Part shown: piece after piece, positions 52,965 through 61,242 of the stretch
Numbering within the stretch: the first letter of the stretch is position 1
Layout: each line of letters opens with the position of its first letter
Source of the DNA: Halomarina rubra
GTDB lineage: Archaea; Halobacteriota; Halobacteria; Halobacteriales; Haloarculaceae
NCBI RefSeq assembly: GCF_023699475.1
Contig: NZ_JALXFV010000002.1
Location: 186,001-250,000, forward strand
Length of the DNA stretch: 64,000 nt
Direction: 5' to 3'
Notes under the pieces: generated by a model
What the model was told of the DNA's origin: nothing
Seen by the model: only the letters and a program-made list of their open reading frames with translations
Database searches by the model: none
Program-made: the position numbers and the translations under genes

Positions 52965-54224
52965 CTACGGGAACAGGCCCCGCAGTTCGTGGGCATGAGC
53001 GGTCCGTTCGAGCGCGATAGAGTAGGCGGCGGTCCGGAGGTCCGGAATGCCGTCCTCGTCGTAGGCGGTCACCACCTCGTCGAACGCGCTGGTGAGGCGA
53101 CGTTCGAGGTCGGCGTTGACCTGTTCGAGCGTCCAGGCGTACTCCTGGGTGTTCTGGACCCACTCCAGGTACGAGACGACGACGCCGCCCGCGTTCGCGA
53201 GGATGTCGGGGACGACGGGGACGTCGCGCTCGATGAGGACGTCGTCGGCGGGCGTCGTCGTCGGGCCGTTCGCGGCTTCGACGACCACCGACGCCCGGAG
53301 GTTCTTCGCGACCTCCTCGGTGACGACTTCGGCGACGGCCGCGGGGATGAGGACGTCGACGTCGAGTTCGAGCAGGTCGCTGTTCGAGATGGTGTCGGCC
53401 TCCCCGTCGTAGTCGGCCATCCGCCCGCCGTCGGCGGCGTGGCCGTAGAGGTCCAGCACGTCGAGGCCGTCGGGGTCGTAGCGTCCTCCGGAGACGTCGC
53501 TGACGGCGACGACGTTCGCACCGCGTTCGCTCAGGAGGCGGGCCGCCCACGAGCCGACGTTCCCGAACCCCTGGATGGCGACGCTGGCGTCCTCCAGGTC
53601 GCGGTCGAGGTAGTCGAACACCTTCTCGGTCGTGATGGCGACGCCGCGCCCCGTCGCCTCGACGCGCCCCGGCGTCCCGCCAAGCGAGACGGGCTTCCCG
53701 GTGACGACCTGCTGGACGGTGTGACCCTCGTAGACGGAGTAGGTGTCCATCATCCACGCCATCACCTCGGGGTTGGTGTTCATGTCGGGAGCGGGGACGT
53801 CGACGTGCGGGCCGATCATCCGCCGGATGCCCTCGGTGTAACGGCGGGTCAGGCGGCGCATCTCGTCTGTGCTCATTCGCTTGGGTTCACAGACGACGCC
53901 GCCTTTCGCGCCCCCGTAGGGGAGGTCGACGAGCGCGGTCTTCCACGTCATCCACCCCGCGAGTGCCGACACCTCGTCCATCGTGACACTCGGGTGGAAC
54001 CGGACGCCACCCTTGTACGGGCCACGGGCGCTGTCGAACTGACACCGGTAGCCCTCGAACACCTCGACGCTGCCGTCGTCCATCCGCACCGGCAGCGTCA
54101 CCTTCAGCGTCCGTTCGGGGTACTGGAGGCGTTCGAAGATGCCCTCGTCGACCTGTGCGTACTCCTGTGCTCGCTGCATCTGCGAGAGCATCGTCGCCAA
54201 CGGCCCCTCGTCGTCCTGGCTCAT
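52965..54224 (-). CDS. Glutamate/leucine-type dehydrogenase, second paralogue
   Basis: A 419-residue enzyme of the Glu/Leu/Phe/Val dehydrogenase family. GPYKGGVRFHPSVT, the catalytic Lys in VDLPYGGAKGG and the VAIQGFGNVGSWAARL Rossmann loop are present. The chosen start is MSQDDEGPL; the longer frame adds Arg-rich residues. It differs from the 27395-28654 paralogue in the coenzyme loop and middle, so substrate or coenzyme preference probably differs. Confidence 0.9.
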   Translation of the reverse strand: MSQDDEGPLATMLSQMQRAQEYAQVDEGIFERLQYPERTLKVTLPVRMDDGSVEVFEGYRCQFDSARGPYKGGVRFHPSVTMDEVSALAGWMTWKTALVDLPYGGAKGGVVCEPKRMSTDEMRRLTRRYTEGIRRMIGPHVDVPAPDMNTNPEVMAWMMDTYSVYEGHTVQQVVTGKPVSLGGTPGRVEATGRGVAITTEKVFDYLDRDLEDASVAIQGFGNVGSWAARLLSERGANVVAVSDVSGGRYDPDGLDVLDLYGHAADGGRMADYDGEADTISNSDLLELDVDVLIPAAVAEVVTEEVAKNLRASVVVEAANGPTTTPADDVLIERDVPVVPDILANAGGVVVSYLEWVQNTQEYAWTLEQVNADLERRLTSAFDEVVTAYDEDGIPDLRTAAYSIALERTAHAHELRGLFP

Positions 54225-54336
54225 GCGTCGGGCCACGAGGGCCGCTGTTATAAGCGTCCGCGAGCGTCTCACGGAACTGTCAGAACTGCTCCACCGAGCG
54301 GCCGTGACCTCCTCGGAGTGACCGTGGTGCCTCCGC

Positions 54337-55125
54337 TCAGTCCGTCCGTGGCAGGGCGAACGCGCCGACGGCGAAGAAGCCGACGGCGAGCGCTCCGAGG
54401 ACCCCGAGGTTCACGAGCCACGGGGCGACGCCGGCCGTGCCCTCGACCTGAATGGTCGCCTGGGGGGTCGTCACCGCGCGGACGCCCCGCGAGAAGTACG
54501 TCAGCGGCGAGAGGTTCAGTGCCGGCAGGAACCACTCGGGGAGCTGGTCGGGCGTGACGAACGTCTCCGAGAGGAACAGCAGGGGGATGGCGATGCCGTT
54601 CGACGCCGCGATGACGCCGTCCTGGGAGTCCGCGACCCGCCCGAGAATCGCGCCGAGGCCGCAGAACAGCGCGACCGCGAGGGCGACGAACGGGACGAGC
54701 GCGAGCAACTGCGGGCCGACGGCGACCTGTGCGCCGGTGACGAACACGACGAGCGCGAAGATGAGCAGCGCCGCCGTCCCGATGATGGCGACGTTGACGA
54801 GCGTCTGGGCGAGCAGCCACTCCCAGCGCGCGAGCGGTGTCGTCGCTAGCTTCTCGAAGCGGTTGCCGTCGCGGTGACGAGCCACCTCGCTGCCGACCCG
54901 CGACAGCGGCGTGAACAGCACGACGACCGCGAGGTACGCCGGCAGGTAGTAGACGGGCGGTTCGGCGAACAGGCCGCCACCCGTCGGGTTCGTCTGGACC
55001 AGCGCTCCGAAGATGAGGATGATGATGACCGGGAAGAAGAACGTGAAGAACACGGCCGTCCGGCGACGCAGGAACCCGCGAGCGGCGGCGGTGGTCTCCG
55101 AACGGACGCGGCGCGTCAGCGTCAT
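54337..55125 (-). CDS. ABC-2 type transporter permease
   Basis: A 262-residue permease with six helices, starting with a cytoplasmic RRVRSETTAAARGFLRRRTA stretch. The first helix (FFTFFFPVIIILIFGAL) and the LVNLGVLGALAVGFFAVGAFAL end are typical of ABC-2 exporters. It overlaps the ATPase gene by ATGA, so both form one exporter. Substrate unknown. Confidence 0.88.
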   Translation of the reverse strand: MTLTRRVRSETTAAARGFLRRRTAVFFTFFFPVIIILIFGALVQTNPTGGGLFAEPPVYYLPAYLAVVVLFTPLSRVGSEVARHRDGNRFEKLATTPLARWEWLLAQTLVNVAIIGTAALLIFALVVFVTGAQVAVGPQLLALVPFVALAVALFCGLGAILGRVADSQDGVIAASNGIAIPLLFLSETFVTPDQLPEWFLPALNLSPLTYFSRGVRAVTTPQATIQVEGTAGVAPWLVNLGVLGALAVGFFAVGAFALPRTD

Positions 55126-56057
55126 GCAGCGGCCTCCTCTCGCTCGACCGCCTCACCGGTCTCGGTGACGCCCGTACCGGTGAGAGTGAGGTACACCGAT
55201 TCGAGGTCCGGGCGCTCCCAGCGCAGCGCGTGGTACGAGACGTCCGCCGCCCCCAGCGCGTCGACGACGGGGCCGACGTCCTCGGGCATCGCGTCGCGGA
55301 CGACGACACCGCGACCGGTCGTCACGACGCGGTAGCCGGCCGACTCGACGGCGCTCGCGGCCGCCTCGGTCGCCGCGCCCTCGGTGTCGACGCTGAGCCG
55401 AGACTGCCCGCCGTAGGCCTCGACGAGTTCGTGGGGGGTGCCCTCGGCGACGATGTCGCCGTCCGCGAGCAACCCGACGCGGTCGGCGAGGCGTTCTGCC
55501 TCGGCCATCGAGTGCGTCGTGAGGACGACGGTCGTCCCGCCTTCGACGAGTGCGTCGAGCAGGTCCCAGAGCGCGCGTCGGCCGGCCGGGTCGATGGCCG
55601 TCGTCGGTTCGTCGAGCACGAGCAGGTCGGGGTCGTTGACCAGCGCGATGGCGACACACGTCCGGCGTTGCTGGCCCCCCGAGAGGTTCTCGTACCACGT
55701 GTCGGCGTCCTCGGCCATCCCTACGTCGGCGAGCACGTCGTCGGTCGGACGGGCGCTGTCGTAGAGGCCGGCGTAGTAGTCGACCAGTTCGCGGGCGGTG
55801 AGGCGTTCCGGTGGCGAGAACGACTGCGGGAGGAGACCGACGCGCTGGGGGTCGGCGTCACGTGGGTCGGTCCCGAACAGCGAGACCCGCCCCTCGTAGT
55901 CGGTGGTGCCCAGCAGTGCTCGCACGAGCGTCGTCTTGCCCGCGCCGTTGGGGCCGATGAGCGCGTACACCTCGCCGTCGTCGATGGAGAGGGAGACGCC
56001 GTCGAGCGCGACGGTGTCGCCGTACTCCCGGCGGACGTCCTCGGCGACGATGACCAT
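55122..56057 (-). CDS. ABC transporter ATP-binding protein
   Basis: A 311-residue ATPase. Walker A GPNGAGKTTLVRALLG, the signature LSGGQQRR, Walker B LLVLDEPTTAIDP and the H-loop THSMAEAERL are intact. Residues 220-300 form a C-terminal extension typical of daunorubicin-resistance-type ABC-2 exporters. Partner of the overlapping permease gene. Confidence 0.92.
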   Translation of the reverse strand: MVIVAEDVRREYGDTVALDGVSLSIDDGEVYALIGPNGAGKTTLVRALLGTTDYEGRVSLFGTDPRDADPQRVGLLPQSFSPPERLTARELVDYYAGLYDSARPTDDVLADVGMAEDADTWYENLSGGQQRRTCVAIALVNDPDLLVLDEPTTAIDPAGRRALWDLLDALVEGGTTVVLTTHSMAEAERLADRVGLLADGDIVAEGTPHELVEAYGGQSRLSVDTEGAATEAAASAVESAGYRVVTTGRGVVVRDAMPEDVGPVVDALGAADVSYHALRWERPDLESVYLTLTGTGVTETGEAVEREEAAA

Positions 56058-56118
56058 GTGCCCAGTCGGGCCGTTTTCCGCCTAAGGGTTCCGGGTTCGC
56101 TCGGTTCGCGAGGTCGAG

Positions 56119-56352
56119 TCAGAACGTCTCGGCACGCACCGCTCGCACGATGGCGTCGACGTCGAACTCGTCGCTCTCCTTCTCGAAGACGACGGTCCCG
56201 TCGACTCTGACCTCCAGGATGCCGTGGTCGCCGGTGACGAGCGCGACCCGGTCGAGACGCTCGCCGAGACTGCTCAAGAGGGCGTGTTGGACCTGTTCGG
56301 CGCGTTCGAGGAAGCCACACGGGACACAGTACTCGATTTCGACGGCTGTCAT
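56119..56352 (-). CDS. Rdx family (SelW-like) thioredoxin-fold protein
   Basis: A 77-residue protein beginning VEIEYCVPCGFLERAEQVQ, with the CxxC at Cys9 and Cys12 of the SelT/SelW/SelH family. The selenocysteine of the animal proteins is a cysteine here. The rest is a thioredoxin-like fold ending DAIVRAVRAETF. It overlaps the next gene on the strand by ATGA. Redox function probable, partner unknown. Confidence 0.87.
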   Translation of the reverse strand: MTAVEIEYCVPCGFLERAEQVQHALLSSLGERLDRVALVTGDHGILEVRVDGTVVFEKESDEFDVDAIVRAVRAETF

Positions 56353-57062
56353 CGTCCGAGCCACGTCCGGGCGCGTGAAACGTCTGCCGCCGTCGGTCGC
56401 CAGACGAGGAGGAGGACGGTGACGACGAACACGACCGTCGACGCACCGTAGGTGAGGCTGTCGGTCGCAGAGACGAGGAAGCCCGCCCCGCCGACGAACC
56501 CGCTGACGATACCCGCGACGACCGGGAGCGTACAGGAGACACACGAGAACAGGCCGACGACGCCGGCCATCGCACCACCGCCGCTCCCGGTCGCGTCGAG
56601 GACGACGCCGTAGACGAGGTACGCCAGCGCCGCGTAGCCGACGACACGGAAGGGGACGAGCGCGACGGTGAGCCACGACCCGGTGTAGAGGATGGCGGGC
56701 GACCACCCCGGCGGGAGCGTCCAGAAGCGCACGTCGACACCCGTCGTGAACGGCGCGTCGACGACGGCGTAGAGACCGCCGACGTACCCCAGGAGGAGGA
56801 AGTAGCCGACGCCGACGAGCGCGGCCAACGCGCGCCGACTCGTGGGGGCGTCCGGCACTTCGGCACGCCAGACGCCCCACAGCGCGACGTTGATCCAGAC
56901 GAACGGGTAGAGGTAGAGGTCCCTCGTCGCGCTGGTCGGGGTGATGCCCGTCGTGTCGAAGTACACCGCGAGCAGGAGCACCTCGGCGACGACGAGGAAG
57001 CCGCCGTAGCGAAGCGTCTCGCGGCGGGGGACGAACCGACGGAGTGGGTGGGCGGTGCTCAT
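56349..57062 (-). CDS. DUF7546-like membrane protein with SCVSC motif
   Basis: A 237-residue membrane protein with about seven helices. A distinctive FSCVSCTLPVVAGIVSGFVGG segment places a CxxC in a transmembrane helix near 175. It overlaps the Rdx gene by ATGA and starts 12 bp downstream of the heme synthase gene. This grouping hints at a role in oxidase or metal-site assembly. The family assignment (DUF7546) is from memory. Confidence 0.75.
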   Translation of the reverse strand: MSTAHPLRRFVPRRETLRYGGFLVVAEVLLLAVYFDTTGITPTSATRDLYLYPFVWINVALWGVWRAEVPDAPTSRRALAALVGVGYFLLLGYVGGLYAVVDAPFTTGVDVRFWTLPPGWSPAILYTGSWLTVALVPFRVVGYAALAYLVYGVVLDATGSGGGAMAGVVGLFSCVSCTLPVVAGIVSGFVGGAGFLVSATDSLTYGASTVVFVVTVLLLVWRPTAADVSRARTWLGR

Positions 57063-57074
57063 GAGGGCGTCGGC

Positions 57075-58481
57075 TCAGACGACGATGGCGTCGAGGACGA
57101 CGGCGACGAGGACGGTCCCGAGGTAGGCGTTCGAGGCGTGGAACGCGCGGAACGCCGCGGACTCGGTCTGCTCGTGGTGGAGTCTGACGACCGCCCAGAG
57201 GAACACGCCGCCGAAGACGACGGTCGCGCCGGCGTAGAGCCAGCCGAGGCCGGTGAGCGCGGTGAGCGCCGTCGCCGCGACGAGCGTCGCCGCGAGGTAC
57301 CAGAGGATGTGTTTCCGGGTGACCGTCTCGCCGCGGACGACGGGCATCATCGGGAACCCGCCGCGGGCGTAGTCGTCCTTGTACGCCAGCGCGAGGTTGT
57401 AGAAGTGTGCGGGCGTCCAGAGGAAGATGACGCCGGCGAGTGCGAGGCCCGGGAGGACGTCGTTCGTCGTCCCGGTGACGGCGACCCAGCCGATGAGCGC
57501 GGGGAGCGCGCCCGCCGCCCCGCCGATGACGGTGTTCTGGACGGTGTTCGGTTTGAGGATGAGCGTGTAGACGACGCTGTAGAACACGATGGCGACGAAC
57601 CCGAGCGCGGCCGCCAGCACGTTCACCTGCAGGAACGCGACGAGCGAGAGCACGGTCAGGGCTCCACCGAACGCCAGGGCGTTGCGGACGGGCACCTCGT
57701 GTTTCGCGAGCGGGCGGTCGCTAGTGCGGTTCATCTTCTTATCCACGTCGCGTTCGAGGACGTGGTTGAACGTCCCGCTCGCGCCGATGGAGAGGACACC
57801 CCCGAGGAGCGTGAGGACGACGGTGTCGAGGCGGAGGTTCGACCCGGCGGCCAGCGCCATCCCGGCGGAGGCGACGAGACAGAGCAGCCACATCAGTCGC
57901 GGCTTCATCAACTGGAAGTACGCCCAGACGACGCGCTTCGCGCGGTCGACCGGTGGGACCGTTCCGGTCGGGACGGCCGCAGGTGGGGTGTCGACGGGGT
58001 CGTCCGAGGCGTCGCCGACGGACGAGTCGGCGGCGTGCACCGGCGACTCGTCACTGTCGCCGGTCTCTGCTTCGAGTTGCCAGGCGAGTGCGAGCGCCAG
58101 CGCGGTGAAGATGGCGGTGCCGGCGAGGAGGTGGGTGCCGGTGAGCAGGTCGGGTGCGCCTTCGAGCGCGACGAACGCGCCGGCGCCGGCCTGGATGGGG
58201 TAGCCGACGCCGGCGACGAGGAGGGCGAGGCGGACGCGCGTGGTGGCGACCGACCAGCCGACGACGGCCGTCGCGAGGCCGAGGAGGCCGACGACGACCG
58301 CCACGAGGCGGTGGCCGAGCGCCACGGCGACCTGCGGGTCGGTGACGGGGCCGGAGCAGGTGGGCCACGTCCCGCAGGCGGCGACGGCGTCCGCGAGCGA
58401 GGTCGTCGCGCCGACCACCACCAGCAGGTAGACGCCGACGAGCGTCGCCGCGAGCAGGGAGGTGAATCGAGGGCGAGACAC
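57075..58481 (-). CDS. ctaB: CtaA-CtaB fusion: heme O/A synthase
   Basis: A 468-residue membrane protein with two parts. Residues 1-135 form a four-helix CtaA (COX15)-like half with the ACGTWPTCSG Cys pair and VALGHRLVAVV and GTHLLAG His residues. A disordered acidic linker (about 138-175) leads to a UbiA-type heme O synthase with NHVLERDVDKKMNRTSDRPLA and YKDDYARGGFPMMP. It farnesylates heme B and may also oxidise heme O. A half-size CtaA is known in Aeropyrum pernix. It is divergent from coxB. Confidence 0.9.
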   Translation of the reverse strand: MSRPRFTSLLAATLVGVYLLVVVGATTSLADAVAACGTWPTCSGPVTDPQVAVALGHRLVAVVVGLLGLATAVVGWSVATTRVRLALLVAGVGYPIQAGAGAFVALEGAPDLLTGTHLLAGTAIFTALALALAWQLEAETGDSDESPVHAADSSVGDASDDPVDTPPAAVPTGTVPPVDRAKRVVWAYFQLMKPRLMWLLCLVASAGMALAAGSNLRLDTVVLTLLGGVLSIGASGTFNHVLERDVDKKMNRTSDRPLAKHEVPVRNALAFGGALTVLSLVAFLQVNVLAAALGFVAIVFYSVVYTLILKPNTVQNTVIGGAAGALPALIGWVAVTGTTNDVLPGLALAGVIFLWTPAHFYNLALAYKDDYARGGFPMMPVVRGETVTRKHILWYLAATLVAATALTALTGLGWLYAGATVVFGGVFLWAVVRLHHEQTESAAFRAFHASNAYLGTVLVAVVLDAIVV

Positions 58482-58551
58482 GATTGGGTGAACCTCGGGT
58501 GCGTTCGCACTTAGACCCCGCGCTTTTCGCCACGAGGCCGCAGTCAGCAGG

Positions 58552-58557
58552 TATTTA
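58552..58557 (+). promoter_or_regulatory. TATA-like box of coxB
   Basis: TATTTA lies 25-30 nt before the coxB ATG. Confidence 0.5.
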
Positions 58558-58581
58558 CGTCGAACCGGCTAACTCGGTTTC

Positions 58582-59445
58582 ATGCAACAGGCGCGGAGAA
58601 TGCTGGGGGTTCTGACCGGGCTGTTCGCGCTCGTTATCCTCGCGGACCCGGTCGCTGCCCAGTCGTCAGTGAACGAGGAGCTCATCTTCGGGCTCAATCG
58701 GAAGCTGCTGTACGTCGCAGTGCCGATCACCGTGCTCGTCGAGGGCATCCTCATCTACACCGTCTATCGGTTCCGGGACAACGACACCCCGAAGCCGACC
58801 CAGGAGAACCGCCGGCTCGAGATCACGTGGACCGTCGCGACGGCCATCATCCTGCTGTTCGTCGGCCTCGCGTCCTACCAGGTGCTCGGCACGCCGTTCA
58901 TCGGTGGCGGCACCGCGACCGCCGAGACGACCAACGACGGCCTGATGGAGCTCAGCTTCGACAAGCCCGGCGCGAAGGCTCCGGAGAACCCGGACGACGC
59001 CGTCCAGGTCGAGGTGAAGGCCCAGAAGTACTTCTGGCAGATCAACCACCAGAACCCCGGTGGACAGAACGTGACCGCGACGGATACGCTCGTCATACCG
59101 GCAAACCAGACGGTGTACCTCCACGTCACCTCCAAGGACTGGCTCCACGCCGTCCACGTGCCGGGGCTCGCACTCAAACAGGACGCCTTCCCCGGTCAGT
59201 ACAACACCATCATCACGGAAGCGACCGAGAAGGGCTCCTACCAGCTCTACTGCGCCGAGTACTGTGGCATCAGCCACTCCAACATGCTCGGTGAGGTGCG
59301 CGTCGTCAGCCAGGAGGAGTACCAGCAGTACCTCCAAGAGAACAGCGGTTCGGGCGGTTCGGGCGGCAACGCGTCGGGTAACAGCACGGGCAACAGCACC
59401 AACGCGTCGGGCAACGCGACCAGCGCGTCCCTCGTGGCGGCCTGA
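58582..59445 (+). CDS. coxB: Cytochrome c oxidase subunit II
   Basis: A 287-residue protein with a signal-like N-terminus, two transmembrane helices (about 40-62 and 78-100) and a cupredoxin domain. The CuA ligands are all visible: His in DWLHAVHVPG (near 193-196), and CAEYCGISHSNM near the end. The 30-residue tail is Gly/Ser/Asn/Ala-rich with several glycosylation sequons. It starts the oxidase cluster; subunit I is not in the window. Confidence 0.93.
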   Translation: MQQARRMLGVLTGLFALVILADPVAAQSSVNEELIFGLNRKLLYVAVPITVLVEGILIYTVYRFRDNDTPKPTQENRRLEITWTVATAIILLFVGLASYQVLGTPFIGGGTATAETTNDGLMELSFDKPGAKAPENPDDAVQVEVKAQKYFWQINHQNPGGQNVTATDTLVIPANQTVYLHVTSKDWLHAVHVPGLALKQDAFPGQYNTIITEATEKGSYQLYCAEYCGISHSNMLGEVRVVSQEEYQQYLQENSGSGGSGGNASGNSTGNSTNASGNATSASLVAA

Positions 59446-60287
59446 GCGGCCGACTTCTCACCGTCTTTCAGGACCCGTGAGCGGCGCGACTGGGTCCGGG
59501 CCGGGACTGTCTGCGCCGTCTGTTTCTCTCTGCACGACGACAGTTCATTGCCACAACACTTTTATCGACGTGTGTAGTAGTGACATGGCACGGTCGCGTC
59601 GCTAGCTGCGTCGGACCGGCGGATGTTGGTCGAGTCGCTCCGCCGGGTGTATCCACGCAGGGCGATGGCAACCGTCTACCCGTACCGCTTCACGCGGAGT
59701 CGGTGGCGCTGGCACCGGCACCACTCCGTCTGGACTTGCGTGGCCCGCGCACGTCGTCGCCCACGACACGCGCGACCGCCGAGGCCGTCTCGCGCCCACG
59801 GCCTCGCACTCGCCACGCCGCGCGGTACACGGGTCCGACGGCGGACCGCTCTGGGGAGAACGACCGCCGCACGAACGGGCGCGCACTGACTACAGACGAG
59901 CGACGCCTCTCGTCGCCGAGGCGAGTTCCCCGGCGTCCGTCGTGGCCCGCACTTGCGGCCGTCGTCCCTGCTCGCCGAGCGCTCGCTGTGTCGGAGCGGT
60001 CCCGACGGCACTCGACGACCGTGCGCGGTCGTGAGCCGTCACGGCGTGTACGGGTCCGGTCGCCTGCAAGAAGCATCACGTCTCTCGGAGCGGACGGCGG
60101 GCCGCAGGCGACGGCGGTAGCTGTGCGGCCTCTCGTCGCCCGACGTTCGGGACCGAGACGACCTGCGGCGAGTGCTCGGGCGGCGAGTGGCGGTTCGCTG
60201 AGAAGGGTGACGGAAGCGACTGTCGGGCACGTCGTGTGTGACGGCGGTCGCTCGGGGGTCGGGAGAACGGAGAGGAGTCGCGCCGTC
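59446..60287. other. 842-bp stretch without a supported gene
   Basis: All six frames give Arg-rich sequence without domain or codon signal. Between 59560 and 59587 there is a good promoter (TTTTATC) with an ATG at the right distance, but that frame stops after six codons (MARSRR). Candidate non-coding RNA or leader. No rRNA, tRNA, SRP or RNase P signature was recognised. Confidence 0.5.
59560..59566 (+). promoter_or_regulatory. Orphan TATA-like box
   Basis: TTTTATC, 19-25 nt before an ATG that opens only a six-codon frame. A transcript from here would run toward the 3' end of coxC. Confidence 0.45.
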
Positions 60288-61148
60288 TCAGATGGTGAAC
60301 TCCGCGCCGACGTACAGCACGACGACGAGGAAGATCCAGACGACGTCCACGAAGTGCCAGTACATCGAGACCGTCGAGACGGACGTGTGACGCTCCGAGG
60401 AGTACTGCCCGAACAGCGCCCGGATGAGGACGATGCCGATGAGCACCGCGCCGAGGGTGACGTGCAGGCCGTGAAGCCCCGTCAGGCCGTAGAACGCCGA
60501 CCCGAACACGCCCTCGGTGATGGTGAAGTTCTCACCGACGATGAACTCGTAGTACTCGTACACCTGCCCGCCGATGAAGATGGTCCCGAGCACGAGCGTC
60601 GCGACGAGCAGACCGATGAACCGCGAGCGGTTGTCGTTCAGCAACGCGACGTGTGCGTAGTGGAGCGTGAACGAACTCGCGACCAGCAGCGCCGTGTTGA
60701 TGAGCACGAGGCTTCCGACCAGGTGTGGGAGTTCCGCACCCGCGGGGGGCCACGCCCCGGCGCGGATGAAGAAGTAGTAGATGAACCCCGCACCGAAGGT
60801 CGCGACCTCGGTACCGAGGAACAGTATCATCGCCATCCTGAGTCCGGGCGACCCGTGTTCGGTCGCTTCGCCGCCCCAGAAGTCGACGATGAACGCGTGA
60901 TACAGCCAGCCGTACAGTCCGACGAGGAAGACGACCGTCGAGGCGATGAACACCGCCGGCCCGACCATCGAGCCGATGAGTGGCTGTTCGCCGGTGCCGA
61001 GGAGGAACAGTGCCGCGCCGATGTAGAAGCCCGCCCCACCGATGGCCGTGACGAACGGCCACCAACTCGCCTCACCGAAGCCGCGAGGCCAGTCCTCGAC
61101 GGCGGGCAGGTGGTGCCCACCGTGGTCGTCCGATTCTTCAGTCGCCAT
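60288..61148 (-). CDS. coxC: Cytochrome c oxidase subunit III
   Basis: A 286-residue seven-helix protein. It has a His-rich acidic start (ESDDHGGHHLPAVEDWPRGFGEASWWPF), then TEVATFGAGFIYYFFIRAGAWPP and a C-terminal YGLTGLHGLHVTLGAVLIG and MYWHFVDVVWIFLVVVLY, the signature of subunit III. It is convergent with coxB across the 0.84-kb gap. Confidence 0.92.
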   Translation of the reverse strand: MATEESDDHGGHHLPAVEDWPRGFGEASWWPFVTAIGGAGFYIGAALFLLGTGEQPLIGSMVGPAVFIASTVVFLVGLYGWLYHAFIVDFWGGEATEHGSPGLRMAMILFLGTEVATFGAGFIYYFFIRAGAWPPAGAELPHLVGSLVLINTALLVASSFTLHYAHVALLNDNRSRFIGLLVATLVLGTIFIGGQVYEYYEFIVGENFTITEGVFGSAFYGLTGLHGLHVTLGAVLIGIVLIRALFGQYSSERHTSVSTVSMYWHFVDVVWIFLVVVLYVGAEFTI

Positions 61149-61242
61149 ACGATGCGATACCGAGCGGAGGGACAAAAGCCCTCCCAAAGCGCCGTCGGTC
61201 GCGAGACGAAAACGACTCCACGACGCTCCCCCTACCACCGCC

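Noticed and set aside
27395-54224. Complete methylaspartate cycle operon
   Set aside because: Glutamate mutase, methylaspartase and CoA-transferase are not visible; only shared-pathway enzymes occur.
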